NCBI RefSeq assembly: GCF_030272615.1
Contig: NC_081415.1
Coordinates: forward strand, 103,778,796-103,842,795
Length of the DNA: 64,000 bases
Origin: Cryptomeria japonica
Taxonomy: Eukaryota > Streptophyta > Pinopsida > Cupressales > Cupressaceae
Direction of reading: 5' to 3'
Under the pieces are notes generated by a model. It was not told the DNA's origin. It was given only the letters and a program-made list of their open reading frames with translations, and did not search any database. The position numbers and the translations under genes were made by a program. Positions within the stretch are counted from its first letter, which is position 1. Each line of letters begins with the position of its first letter. Of this stretch, positions 11,096 to 23,220 are shown piece by piece.

Positions 11096-11572
11096 CTTTT
11101 ATAGTCCAGCAAACAAACACAGTCAGTTTCAGAATTCTTGAGCTTCTTAGGGTATTTCTCTAGGTTTTCATCTAGAATTCAACTTGTCTTTGGGTCTCAC
11201 ACAATCCATCATTGCTTTGCACCTTCCATTACATTCACATTTATCTAAACTTGAGTCAAAAGGTCACTTGCTTGTCCTCACCATACTTTGTCAACACACT
11301 ACATACAACAACACTTTGCTAAGTGGTCCCTCATCAAGGTCTATCACCTTTGGGTCTCATTTGGTTTTACTTAGAGTCAAGGTCAACTTACCTCATCAAG
11401 AGAAACTATCCTCTCTTTGGAAGTCACACCTACTCTACTACATACATACTTGGTCTTACACTTTGGACATTGCAAGTACACCTCAGATTCATTTACATTC
11501 CATCCAACCCTTGGTCTTCCATACTTTTTCCATTTTCAGCTAGTCTCACACATCTCGGTCAATACCTAGTTC

Positions 11573-13067
11573 ATGGTTGAAACCGTCTTCAAAAATCTAG
11601 GAGAGAAACTAAAGAGGCTCAAGAGTCCGCAAACATAAGTGTCTATGACTATGACAATGATGTCTTTTTCAATACTGATCATAACACATTACCTAACATG
11701 GATGCCTATAGAAACATTCCAAATGTGGAGAACATGGACACTACAAACAACAATGATACACACAATGACAATATGGACAACTTTTCTGTACATTCAGCAG
11801 ATGTGGAAGAATCCATTATGGACCCCCGCTTCAATTGATTGATTGAGGAAATAATGAGGAGAGATAGACAATACTTCTTACAAATGATGGCACAAAGTGG
11901 AGCCAAGATCCCTCATGATTTTGACATGTCTCAAATAATGGAACATAGACCTTTGCAACAACCTCATTCCAACATGGATCAAAGGAGGCCTAATAGTGGA
12001 GGCAATAGAGGACCACATATGGTATCTGAATCACCATCATCTTTGTTTCAAAAACTAGAGGTCCCACAAACACATGGTCAAGCATATGATACTCACCTTC
12101 ATAGACCATTATGGAAGTCTTATGCAGAGAAATATGCTCAATCACATATCAATGCTACGGATCAACTACCAAAGCAATTGGATATTCAAAGGCATGCTCA
12201 AAATTTAGACACAAGGAAACCCCGTGTCAAATTTGGGGGCAACACATTAGAACATGACATGCCTGTAGAATATGGTATACATGGACAAAATAGATATGTC
12301 ATTCCTCAACATGAATCTATACCAAGTGGTCCATATATGCAGCATCACTATAGACCTCCTCCATATGAACATGTGTATGATCAATATCATCGATATATGC
12401 AACATGCTCCTCCAATTGGTGCCTCAAGCATGGGATATGGTCCAAGAAGTTGATCTCCACCTAAGAGCAATTTGGAGCAACAAATCAGGGACTTGCAAAA
12501 GAAATGGAGGACATAAATACACCAAAGCCAACTTACACAATGAGAGACATATGTCCTTATCCATTTGACAAGAGCATTCCAATGCCTCCATTTCCTACAC
12601 ACTTTGTGACACCTAAGTTTGATAAGCATAGAGGCAAAGGGGATCCTAAGGCACACATAAGACAGTTTTTCATAGCCTGCATTGAGGTAGCAGCAGAAGA
12701 GACATATTTGATGAGATTATTCCCACAAAGCTTAGGAGATCAAGCTATGGAATGGTTCTCCCAACTTCCACCTGGTATTAAGTCATGGGGTGACTTAGCA
12801 GAGGAATTTATTCAACATTTCTCCTGCAATATAGAGACAGACATATTAGTCACTACTTTGTGCAACACCAAGCAAAAAGAGGGAGAGTCTTTTGCATCAT
12901 TTTTACAAAGATGGAGGAATCTAGCTAGCAGATGCTCTTGTGAAATTCCACAAAAACAAATGGTAGAAATGTTCACCCAAAATGTTAACAAAGACATTGG
13001 CTATGATCTAAGGAAAGCTTGTTTGTCCACCTTCAAGGATGTCATTGAAAAAGGCTTAGCAACATAA
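11573..13067 (+). pseudogene. gag: gag of element B (frameshifted)
   Basis: A plausible start is the ATG at 11573 (MVET, resembling the MPVET start of the D ORF). A 1-base change soon after moves reading into the frame that holds VYDYDNDVFFNTD and, from 11839, a 204-codon Q/H/P-rich stretch. Near 12454-12504 the frame shifts again, and the gag core follows: ICPYPFDKSIPMPPFPTHF, RGKGDPKAHIRQF, MEWFSQLPPGIKSWGDLAEE and ASFLQRWRNLASR. C shares the ICPYPFDK signature. A TAA ends the open part at 13065-13067. Gag forms the particle that holds the RNA. Confidence 0.8.
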
Positions 13068-13622
13068 AAGGTCCTAATTGAATAAGGAGTCATTTAGATA
13101 TTCAAGGAAAACAAAGATGACTTTAAAGGAAAAGACAAGCCAAGATTTTGGAATAAAAACAAGAACACAGTCAATGATGGTGTTGTTGATGCCAATACAG
13201 TGCGACCCAAATTTATTTTTTCTGGATCAAATCAGGTGAATACTCAAACAACTTCTAAATCATGAAGGAAATACACTCCATATGGAGAACCACTTGAGTC
13301 AGTTTTCAAAAAGCTAGTGGCAAACAAGGTAATCACTATTCCAGATTTTCCTCCATATGAGCCAAAGGTTAAACCGAATTGGTGGAACGATGATGAATAT
13401 TGTGAATTCCATAAGACCAAAGGACATAAGATAGGAAATTGTCATCGACTAAAGAACATCATACAAGATCTCATTGATAGGGGTGACATTGAGATTGAGG
13501 GACACTCATCCAATCAAGAACATGAGATGTTTAAGGAACCATTTCCAAAGCATGACAAGGGAAAAGCTAAAGTCACAGATGACCAAACCAACTATACCAG
13601 AGCAACTTATAACTATGATTAA
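13068..13622 (+). pseudogene. gag C-terminal region with zinc-knuckle-like motif (element B)
   Basis: In the same frame as the gag core, after several stops, a 101-codon open stretch (13317-13622) carries YCEFHKTKGHKIGNCHRLK. This is the Cx2Hx3GHx4C arrangement found in Tat-type gag, where it stands in for the CCHC knuckle. C has the related NYHRNKGHQTNDCQRLK, with its first cysteine changed. It probably binds nucleic acid. Confidence 0.65.
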
Positions 13623-13787
13623 ACTATCAATCACATTTTGATGGACAATTACATCTCTACCATTATCATCAAGGACAAAAACCTTGAGAATTCTACCCAG
13701 AGACCCAAGATTGTCTTAAAAGGTGTTGGATCTTCTTCTAAACCTACCTCTGAATGTCATGTTACAACCCGTTGAGGTAAAATCACT

Positions 13788-14460
13788 TTGCAAGGTGCCC
13801 CAGCCAAAAACACCGCTTCCTCATCAACTAAGCCTAAGTATGACCTTGTAGAACAATTAGGGAAGACACCCGCACTCATCTCCATACTTGAACTCTTGTG
13901 CATATTCCCCACACATAAATCCATTCTTGACAAAATCTTGAGAGAAACTGTTGTTCCTAATTATCTGAATGTGGACCAGTTTCAAGCCATGGTGGGATAC
14001 CTTTCCATTCCACACTCCCTTACATTCACCGAAGCCGACGATGCCTTTGTGAGCCAACCACATAATGCACCACTACACATTGAAGCCTTCATACACAAAC
14101 ATCGAATAAAATGAGTCCTGATAGATGGAGGAGCTGGTCTAAACATTTGTACATTGAGCATAATTAAACAATTGGGATATTCTAATAAAGCTGTGAATTC
14201 TACAAACAAAATCACCATCAAGGCATATGATGATGAAGAGTGTTCATCTAAGGGCACAGTCACCTTACCTCTCAGAGTTGGGCCAGTTACGAAGGATGTG
14301 GTTTGTCAAGTCCTAGACCTAGATCTCACTTACAACATATTGCTAGGGCACCCTTGGATTCATGAAATGAGGGCAGTCCCATCTACATATCACCAATGCA
14401 TTAAGTTTCCTCACAATGGAGTGGAGGTAATAGTTAACGGTGATCCTAATCCGTTCATAT
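13788..14460 (+). pseudogene. Aspartic protease domain of element B
   Basis: The active-site motif is VLIDGGAGLNICTLS, directly after an in-frame TGA at 14112-14114. C reads KRVLIDGG at the same place, so the stop probably replaced an arginine codon (CGA to TGA). The C-terminal signature YNILLGHPWIHEM follows near 14330. The D-G-G form, rather than D-S-G or D-T-G, is shared by B and C. The domain runs in the pol frame with the downstream RT. Confidence 0.75.
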
Positions 14461-15575
14461 ACTGCAATAACTTGAGATCAAAAACTGAGACCATCATTCC
14501 CAGTAATCGCGAAGTTGTTCCTTCTTCGGCATACATTGATCCTGAGTCATTAAAACCTTCGACATCAAAACAAGGTGAGCTTAAAGGCAAATTTCAGGAC
14601 AAGGGCATGGGTGAATACACTTTAAATCAGACCATGTACCTACAACAAGTCGTGAGTTCACCAAAAGAATATGGAAGACCACATCCTAACAAGCAAGTAT
14701 CCATCATTGTACTCAAATGGGACCCTACTACCTTTCAAAGATGGGGCGAACTGGAAGAGGAAGACTTATACAAAATGCTTTACAAAGACCTTGAAGATGA
14801 TACACAAGATCACATCAGTCTACCATGTGAGAAATATGGTAAAGGTTTCAAGATTCTACAAAAATTCAGGTATGATGGAAAAAGCCCTCTTGGGTTACAA
14901 AAGGAAGGCATCATTGAACCTTTACAACCTAAATTGACATTCAAAAAGGAACGCTCAAAGAGAATTGGTTTCCTGACTTCCAAGGTCCACACTCAAAGGA
15001 CAGAAGAAGCCTTACAAATCAAAGCTGCCAAAATTCAACAAGAGGATCGCTATTCCACAGATTCCAATGAATGGGAATGGGGTTCAGACAAATCCTCCAG
15101 TGACTATGAGCTCACCAAGACATTCAGAGAGCCAGATGAACCCACAAAAGAAGAGGAATTTTATGAAAGATTCAAAGTTGGTCAAGAAACAACCCATGAG
15201 GATTCCACACAGTCCTTGTCTCAAGGTCCTAGGTTGAAATCACATAGGATGAGAACACCTGTCCCAGAATGCGCTACTAGTGATGATAATTTGGATTTGT
15301 TTGCGATCAAGACTGATGAAGAGAGTGCCATCGATGACCTCAATAATTACCTTGACATACCTGAATATAACTGCATCTTCACTCTTAGCCCCGCTAACTT
15401 TGAAGACATTAAAGGCCTTCCCCTTGTTCACCACCAACTCATTGACTGGGATCATGAAGGACCTGCATAGTTTGACACATTCCAAAATGATGAAGATTTT
15501 ATTGACTATCTTGGCATACGAGATGATCTTCCCCCTGGGGACCATAAAGCGATATACACTATAGAACTCATTAGC
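14461..15575 (+). pseudogene. Linker between protease and RT, element B
   Basis: This is acidic, low-complexity coding sequence in the pol frame without a recognisable domain. It includes TDSNEWEWGSDKSSSDYE; C has a matching TDSNEYEWGPDPLSN stretch. A TAG at 15468-15470 breaks it. Its conservation between B and C suggests a real part of the polyprotein of unknown role. Confidence 0.6.
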
Positions 15576-17072
15576 ATGGCATATTTTGGTGAGGGCGTCG
15601 GACCTTCCAATTGCAAAAATGTAAAAATAAAAACAAACCAAGGGTCTTATGGCAAAAACCACACTGTGGCACCATCTGACCCCAAAAAAGTAAAAAGAAA
15701 GGATGTATCTGAGGGCGAAAACCTCTCTGAGGCACCTGAAGATGGAAGGCTCAACATTCTCCTAGCATCATATGAGGAAAAGTCATCCATGTTGGTAGAG
15801 GAGACTATCAAAACAAACATTGGTAAAGAAGAAGTTCCACATAACATATTCTTGGCTCAATCTTTGCAAGAGTCAAAAAGGTCAAAATTCATTAGTTTCT
15901 TCAAAGATCGACAAATCAACTTTGCATGGTCATACGCTGATATGCCTGGATTAGATCTGGATTTAGTAATGCATCATTTGACAGTTAAACCAGGGGCAAA
16001 ACCAGTGAAACAAAAATTAAGAAAGATGCATCCACAAGTCGCATTATTGGTCAAAGCAGAGCTTGAGAAATTATTGGATGTCGGATTTATACGCCCAATT
16101 GATTATCCTGAATGGATCTCCAACTTAGTGCCTATCAGTAAACTAGATCACAACATCAGAATATGTACAGATTTCAGAGACATCAACAAAGCTTGTCCTA
16201 AGGATGACTTCCCATTACCAAATATTGACTTGATTGTTGATCTCACAGCAGGTCATGAAATGTTATCGTTGATGGATGGATTCTCTGTTTATAATCAAAT
16301 AAAGATCGCGTATAAAGAACAACACAAAACATCATTCACTTGTCCTTGGGGAACTTTCTATTGGAATGTCATGCCCTTTGGGCTAAAAAATGTAGGCGCT
16401 ACATATCAAATAGCCATGACTACTATCTTTCACGATCTCATGCACGTAACTATGGAAGATTATGTCGATGACCTCTTGGGCAAATCAATAGACAGAAATA
16501 CACATTTGGACATACTTTCAGTCATCTTTGATTGGTTGGAAAAATGCAAACTAAGATTAAACCCCAAGAAATGTGTCTTTGGAGTAACCTCTAGGAAGCT
16601 CCTAGGATTCATTGTATCAAAAAGAGGAATCGAAGCTGATCCAGCAAAAGTCAAAGCCATCCTAGAGATGCAACCACCAATAAATATCAATCAACTTTGG
16701 TCTTTACAAGGGAGACTCCAGTCCATACAAAGATTCATAGCACAACTTGCAGATAAGTGTAATCCTTTTCAGCACCTTCTACATAAAAACATCAAATTCA
16801 AATGGGATGATAACTATCAACAGGCTTTCCAGACACTCAAAGATTATCTTCTGAATCTGCCAGTTTTGATGCCACCAGTTCTAGATCAGCCTCTGTTACT
16901 ATACATATCAGCTACTTCAACAGCATTGGGGGCACTCTTAGCACAACAAATTGCTGAGAGCAAAGAAAAAGCAGTATACTATATCAGTCGCACATTGGTG
17001 GGATATGAGCTAAACTACACACCAATCAAGTGTGCATGTCTTGCTGTGGTCTTTGCTTCACAGAAATTATAA
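15576..17072 (+). pseudogene. Reverse transcriptase and RNase H of element B
   Basis: This is the longest intact open stretch of B (498 codons). RT motifs in order are KPVKQKLRKMHPQVALLVK, GFIRPIDYPEWISNLVPI, RICTDFRDINKACPKDDFP, LSLMDGFSVYNQIKI, SFTCPWGTFYWNVMPFGLKN, and catalytic YVDD at residue 296 (16461-16472). Thumb and RNase H follow: FKWDDNYQQAFQTLKDYL, PLLLYISATSTALGALLAQ and YYISRTLVGYELNYTPIK. A TAA at 17070-17072 breaks the RNase H before HYMLTH. Nothing in this stretch shows loss of an RT catalytic residue. Confidence 0.9.
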
Positions 17073-17690
17073 CATTACATGCTCACTCATAAGACTAAGT
17101 TGGTTGCAAGAATCGATCCATTGAAATACCTTCTCAATAAAGCAACACTTACTGGGCGACTAGCCAAATGGGTAATGATCCTGAGTGAATTCGACATCGA
17201 GTATGTGGACAAAAAAGAAATAAAAGGACAAGCCAACGCAGATCAATTAGCAGATGCTCCCATGATAGATGATGTTCCTCTAAGTTCAGAATTTCCAGAT
17301 GAATCCATTTTAACAATGTCACATGCAAAGCCATGGCAACTGTACTTCGACGGCTCATACACATAGCATGGGGCAGGAGCTGGCATCCTCTTTATAACTC
17401 CTCAAGGGGATTCTATACCAAAATCATACCGCTTATCATTTCCTTGCTCTAATAATATAGCAGAATATGAGGCATTAACAACTGGATTACGGATTGCAGT
17501 TCAGTGGAAGATCCAGGAACTTCATGTTTTTGGGGACTCTCAACTTGTAATCCATCAAGCAACTAATGATTACCAAACAAAAGATGAAAAAATAATGCCT
17601 TACAAAAAAATGGTGGATGACCTGAAACAACATTTCACAAAGGTAGACTTTGAGCAGATACCAAGAGAGTAGAATCAAGCCGCAGATGCC
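17073..17690 (+). pseudogene. End of RNase H and archaeal-type RNase H of element B
   Basis: The tail of the first RNase H (GRLAKWVMILSEFDIEYVDK) is followed by a second RNase H: LYFDGSYT, AEYEALTTGLRI, FGDSQLVIHQ and NQAADAMATI keep the four acidic catalytic positions. In-frame TAG codons at 17364-17366 and near 17671 break it. The intact C copy reads HTQHG at the first, so a glutamine codon was lost there; A reads PREQN at the second. Two RNase H domains mark the Tat lineage of plant Gypsy elements. Confidence 0.8.
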
Positions 17691-18916
17691 ATGGCTACAA
17701 TTGCTTCACTAATCGATCTACCTCCGAATGAGACCCGCTATGAGTTCTTGGTGGATAACCTTTTGGTTCCTTCATATGAAATCACTCCTACTGAGATGAT
17801 ATGTGTCGTCAGTCCTGAGTCCCAGTTATATGGTTCCATTTTCACATACCTTCGTGACAATACCCTACCTCTTGATCTATCCAATAACCAACCTCACACT
17901 TTCATTCACCAATCTTCTCGATACATCATTTTAGCTGATATCCTATACTGGCAAGGTCTAGATGACACTCTTCTTAGATGTTTAGAAAGCGACGAAGCTC
18001 AAATTGAATTATGTGAAGTACATGAAGGGATATGTGGTCCAAATGCTAGTGGTCCTACCTTAGCCAAGAAACTCATCAGGACTGGATATTACTGGCCCAA
18101 TATGGAAAAAGACTCATATCAGTTTGTCAAGAAATGTAAGCAATGTCAAATTCATGGAGACCTCATCCATGCGCCAGCACAAGAACTTCAACCAATTGCA
18201 TCTCCTTGGCCCTTTTGTCAGTGGGGACTCAATCTCATAGGCAAGATTCACCCTCCTTCTTCCAATGGTCATAAATTCATTATCACTGCCACAAAGTATT
18301 TCAGAAAATGGATTGAAGCCATGCCTCTTACACAAGTCACTGGAAAACATATTGTTGCGTTCATCCTCAACTATATCATTTGTCGATACGGTATTCATGT
18401 TTCCATTATCACTGATAATGGGCATCCCTTCAAAAATCAGGATGTTCGTGAACTCTGTGACCCCTTCAATAAGCTAAGGCGTCTAATAAGACAATCCTTA
18501 AAATCCTAAAAAAGACAGTCGACGACGCTGGCCGTAATTGGCATATCCAACTTAATCCTGCACTTTGGGCATACCGCACAAGTGTCCGCACACCTATAGG
18601 AGCTACACCCTATTTAGTTGTCTACGGTGCTGAAGCCATCTTGCCTATTGAGGTCGAGCTACCCTCTTTATGAGTCTCTTTGCAAAACATTATCAATGAT
18701 CAAGACTATAGGGTCTCTCACTTACAAGAACTTGAACTATTGGATGAACAAAGACAAACTGCTTTTAATCATCTCAAGGCTTATCAACAACGAATGACTC
18801 GTAGCTACAATCACAAGGTCAAGCCTTGCACATTTGAGGTAGGTGATTTGGTTCTCAGAGAAAACCCCCAAAATCAGCAAGACCGAGAGAAGAAGGGCAA
18901 GTTCAAACCAAACTGA
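17691..18916 (+). pseudogene. Integrase of element B (deleted and mutated)
   Basis: The zinc-binding region (VHEGICGPN ... KKCKQCQIHGD) and the core are readable. The first catalytic aspartate is changed: WGLNLIGKI here against GLDLVGKI in C (D to N). The second, IITDNG, is kept. Just after CDPFNK near 18470 about 16-20 codons are missing, including the segment that carries the third catalytic residue, and the frame moves; EASNK-like sequence resumes at once. The C-terminal part (YNHKVKPCTFEVGDLVLREN) follows in the new frame to 18916. The enzyme is dead three ways. Confidence 0.8.
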
Positions 18917-19129
18917 CTTGGTCCTTACATCATTATAGCAGCATATGGATCTGGGGCATATCAGCTCTCAACTATAGAAGGTGAACCTTTGGAGGATCCT
19001 ATCAACAGCATGCACCTTCACAGGTTTTACACATAGCTCTTCAAAGTATCCTAATTCAAAAAATATAAAAAAAAATTCAAAAAATTCAAAAATACAAAAA
19101 AATTATAAAACAAAAAAAAATCGTTACTT
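18917..19129 (+). other. End of integrase reading and A-rich tract, element B
   Basis: Polyprotein-like sequence continues to about 19035 (GPYIIIAAYGSGAYQLS, DPINSMHLHRFYT). A 90-bp A-rich tract of AAAAAATTC-like units follows. D and C have A-rich tracts in the same position. Confidence 0.6.
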
Positions 19130-19285
19130 GGTGAAAACCTGGCAAACAGGTGCCTTGTGACACAAAAAACATTGAAAAATCGAAAAAAGTAAAGAGAAAT
19201 AATTTCGTCCAATGGTGAAAACCACTTTGGTGGTGCCCTGGGAAAGTACCATGGTGAAAACTGGGTCACCAACGCCATGTGTAGA
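19130..19285 (+). repeat. Twin GTGAAAACC hairpin motif of element B
   Basis: GGTGAAAACCTGGCAAACAG at 19130-19149 contains CCTG-GCAAA-CAGG, a short hairpin. Related GGTGAAAACC words recur at about 19213 and 19252, the second after GGAAAGTACCAT. The same pair, better preserved, occurs twice in D (45821-45900 and 46883-46965). Confidence 0.65.
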
Positions 19286-20711
19286 GACATTGCTCCTCCC
19301 TCCTTTAGGATTCACTTTCATCCTTTCACTTTGCACACACTCACAACCTATTCGTTCATAATAAACTTACCCATTCCCATCATGGCTTGTTATTGATCTA
19401 CCCAAGATTGGTTAGCCATTCATAATAATCCTCCCTTTTCACCCTTTTTCCATTCATAATAAATCAGATCCTATCTATGGCTAAGGCAAATCCTACGTCT
19501 AGTGATGGGTGTGGAACTAAGAACATCACATGTTTCGAGGAGTATAGTTTCTTGCAGTTTTCTTTAGTCTATCTGTGCACAATCCATAATAAAGCAACAT
19601 CTGCATCGCCAAATCTGTAATAAAGTTTCATCTTCTCTGCAATAAAGTATTAGTTTCATGGATTCAGTCAGTTTCAGATGAGACACAGCAGCAACAATGG
19701 GCTTCAACAAAATCAAATCTTTCAACAGACTCAGACAGCATATGGTTCCTTGCTATTTATCCTTTTTGTGAAAGCAAACATTGTGACCACAATCAAATAA
19801 GACTTATACAAGTGACAAGAGACACTAAATTTGAGGACTACAGTGGATGTTGGTGTCGAGTCTTGGTTTTCTTTTGATTTTATCTTTTGGTGACATGTCT
19901 TTTAGCTTTTCTAGGATGTCTCTAACTAGAGATTCTATCTCCAAGATGTCTTTGACTAGAAAGGAGAGGATGGGGTATCGTCACCTATTTGTATTTGTTG
20001 TCTATGGATTGTCTTTTAGTAATGTTATGACTTGTCCAAGGATATGAGGACACTGTGAGTCTAGTATGAACTGGGGCATTCTTTGTTTGTGGCTGTCTTA
20101 TCTCCATGCAAACAGGTACAATGACTTTCTAGGTCGAACATATGCCTCGATTGTCATAACCTACTTGCCATAATAAAGCTCAATGATGATAATGCACAAG
20201 AAGCTCTTTCACTTTCATATCTTCTATCTTCCATCCCCCTTTCTTGATTGACTTCCATCATCCTTCTCGAGTCCGTGTAGCCTACTATCACATGACTGAG
20301 TATAATGACACGCCAAAAATATTTGCATTTCATGTAGTTGCACCTGCATTACCACATATAAACATTTCATACATACATATAGATATCACAACTGCATCAC
20401 ATCCTACACACAACACCTATTAGCACAATTTGCATTTGCACTATCATATTCATCTGCATTACATACATACACATTTGCATTTGCATAACATATAAAACAT
20501 AAAAGAACAAAAAATTACATTTCATTATGTACATATTTCCATCCATATCATAAGCATCACATAAAACATACAACATGCAACATCTCATCACATAGGTACA
20601 CATGCATATAGCTACCAAAAAGATGAATCATCTCATATATATAATCAAAAGTGTCATGATACAATGATGTCCAATTCATATGGCTGCAATCACCCGAAGG
20701 TGTCTACATCA
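19286..20711. other. Convergent intergenic region of element B with AATAAA cluster
   Basis: No coding sequence is supported. AATAAA or AATAAT words recur at about 19357, 19421, 19456, 19588, 19618 and 19642, and again near 20170, as expected of poly(A) signals for the sense unit. From 20320 to 20660 the sequence is rich in CATA/TACA words, resembling D 48290-48500; in both elements this lies just 3' of the antisense PMD gene. Confidence 0.45.
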
Positions 20712-22664
20712 TCATACAAAAATGGTACAATACTGATACATAGGGAGCCCTCTATGGCTATGATGAACTGCCTCCCTCGGAGCCGCTGGCCTCGATGGAA
20801 TCTGAGCCCTAGAAGGACCTGCCCGAGAATCATCCCTCCTATCTCCCCTATCTGGTGGTGGTGGAGGACCCATAACCCCACCACTAGACGCCTGTCTCCC
20901 TCCTGTAGCCATTGTTGTCCGCGATGGTCTATGGAAGCTCCTCACCCGCTGATCAGCTGGCACTGCACCATAATAGAGATCTCGCTAGTAGGTGATCTCC
21001 TCCCCTACCCACAAGACATAGGCATATCCAGCTCCTGTATCCTCTGTCGCTTGCCTCCTAGCCCTCAGTGTTGTCTTAGCCTTAGTGTAGCGCTGAATAG
21101 CTTGGTCTCGCTCCAGCTTAGTATCTTTGAGCTGCCTCCTGAGTCTATCCCTCTCCCTCTCCAGGTCCTGAATCTCATCTGCCTGTCCCTGGCAGATCTC
21201 CCTCAGCTCAGTCAGCTCATCCTCCTCTACCTCAGCCCCCTACGGCTCCCCCTATATGGGTGCCTGTCCCTGTCCCTATGCCTGTACTGGTTGTTGTACC
21301 TATACCTGTACATGCCTTTGTCCCTGTCCTTGCACCTGTCTGGGACCCTATGCTACTGGCACCTGTAGCGGTAATCCACCATGACCCCTCACAATCCGAA
21401 CCTATTTTTCCTCTCCACCCTCCCTCCGTGGCGCCACCCTCCTCTCTCCAACTACACCCCGCCTCCTCTATCGGCCTCTCCCCCCGTCATCTCCATCATC
21501 ATCACCATCCCCACCACCATCTCCCTCTAGCAGCTCTCTTGGATCTGTCAGGCATGGGAATGGATGTTCAGCCCAATACGCTATGTATTCTGCATCCATG
21601 CTGGCATCCTTGATCTCTGGCCATATATCCCAGGGTAGGGGCATCATCTCCACTAGTTGTGTAACAACCTGATCATATGATAGCAATGGCCCAAACTGCG
21701 CCTAATCCCTGACCGTCCGCGCGTACATGCCTGAACCTCGTGGCATCCACTGGATCCTGCCAAACTGTCTGCACACCCTGTCAACCAGCTGCCTCTCTAG
21801 TACATAGGGCACCCACCCAATCAAATACCTACTCTAGAAGGTGTAGGGTAGCTCTACTGCATCATCCTCCCATTGCTCGCATCCTAGGTACGGCCTCCAT
21901 ATAACCATATCAATCTCATCTATAGCCCACCGTCAGTACTCCAACCTATCAATTCGTGGTTGCGAGGTGATCATATCATACAAATGCATGAAACTGCATC
22001 TATGACCTCTGCCCCTGAAATGTATAGGTCATGTCATCGGTAGATGCTCATAGGCCCACACCTATAACAATGTGACCCCGCAACCCAATCCCACTGATCC
22101 ATGGTACACAAACTGATGAAGCTCATAATATAGGTGTGTCAGCATGCACAGTCCCCAGGCATATCTGGTGTGTTGTGTCACCAGTGTCTCCAATGTGCTC
22201 CCCCAACCCACAGCTAACCCTCGTGTCACTCTATCCGGACACAAGAACCCACTTATCGCTCCTCCTACCACTGTTGGTAGTGCCAATCCTATCTATGTCA
22301 TGGTATCCCATGCCACAAGCCTTGCCCTCATCTCCAGTCCTGGATCCTGGAACACTCATCTTAGGGCATCCCTATCTCCATCTCGATCATAGGGTATTAG
22401 CTCCCCATCAATCGGTATCCTCAGAATCCGGTATACATCCTCCAGGGTGACTGTCATCTCCCCCATTGGCAAATGAAAAGTGCAAGTCTCAGAGTGCCAC
22501 CTCTCCGCCAGTGCAGTCAGCAATCCCATGTTCACCCGAAACTCAGGTACATACAGAATATGTCTCAAACCCATAGCCTCAATAGTAGCTCTATCCTCGA
22601 ATGTCAGCTCAGGTTGCAACCTCTGAGTTGATGGGAATCTCTCCTGTGACTCCAGCATAGGCAA
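20712..22664 (-). pseudogene. Antisense plant mobile domain (PMD) gene of element B
   Basis: Read on the - strand in one frame for about 650 codons. The N-terminal part has LLTALAERWHSETCTFHLP, EMTVTLEDVYRILRIPIDG and CGVTLL-stop-VWAYEH, the hallmarks of the plant mobile domain. A linker, a coiled-coil-like stretch (LERERDRLRRQLKDTKLERD) and a P/R-rich tail ending near 20712 follow. At least six stops break it, among them TGA at 22356-22358 (likely from CGA) and TAG at 22062-22064. D carries the same protein with one stop. PMD proteins of plants (MAIN/MAIL family) act in the nucleus in silencing and genome stability; what a retrotransposon copy does is not known to me. The start is the first ATG before the conserved domain. 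Confidence 0.8.
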
Positions 22665-22708
22665 ATACTCCTGCAGTCAAGCAAATCAATCATCTCAGTC
22701 TTAGTGAC

Positions 22709-22917
22709 ACTCACTATTCATCACAAAGTGTTGCTTCTATCCTAGTGGTATTCCTTGTTCATCACAAAGTACTACATGTTTGAAACTCCCTGTTCATCAC
22801 AAAGTGTTGCTCACATTTGCACTCACTATTCATCATAAAGTGCTGCTCATATTTTAGTACTCCCTGTTCATCACAAAGTACTATATCTTGGTACTCGCTG
22901 TTCATCACAAAGTGCCT
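22709..22917 (-). repeat. TTCATCACAAAGT repeats upstream of the PMD gene, element B
   Basis: Six copies of TTCATCACAAAGT, one with T for C, lie at about 22717, 22758, 22793, 22828, 22868 and 22901, spaced 33-41 bp, each followed by GTGCT, ACTA or similar. They sit 45-250 bp upstream of the antisense ATG. Weaker relatives (TTCATCACAGAACTGTC) lie near 22990 and 23095. Confidence 0.75.
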
Positions 22918-23144
22918 TGATCTATCTTATCCTAGGGCCTATGCTTGAGTGAATCCTTTTGAGAAGTTTCCTAATTGGCAACGTATGTTCTATCACAGAA
23001 TTGTCAATCCTAGCCCTATTTGTTATCCTAGTCTTCCCTAGAGGACCTGCTTGAGTGTATCCTCTCAGCAGCTTATCTAATCGACAGTGTATGTTCATCA
23101 CAGAACTGTCGATTTGACCTAGAAGACACAAATTCACATTTTTG

Positions 23145-23220
23145 GACACAAACGTGCTTTCATGACATAAACACTCTTTTAGACCACATAAACGCGCCTG
23201 GCACCAATGCAGACACGCCT
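23145..23220 (-). repeat. GCG-TGTGT motif cluster in the antisense leader of element B
   Basis: On the + strand the words ACACAAACGTGC, CATAAACGCGCC and AGACACGCCT recur. On the - strand these read GCACGTTTGTGT and similar, the same family as the motif in the sense leader, so both transcripts would carry it in the same sense. Confidence 0.5.

Noticed and set aside
20664-21368. 234-codon + strand open frame rich in S, L and P
   Set aside because: It is the complement of the antisense PMD gene tail in B; the - strand frame matches the D protein.
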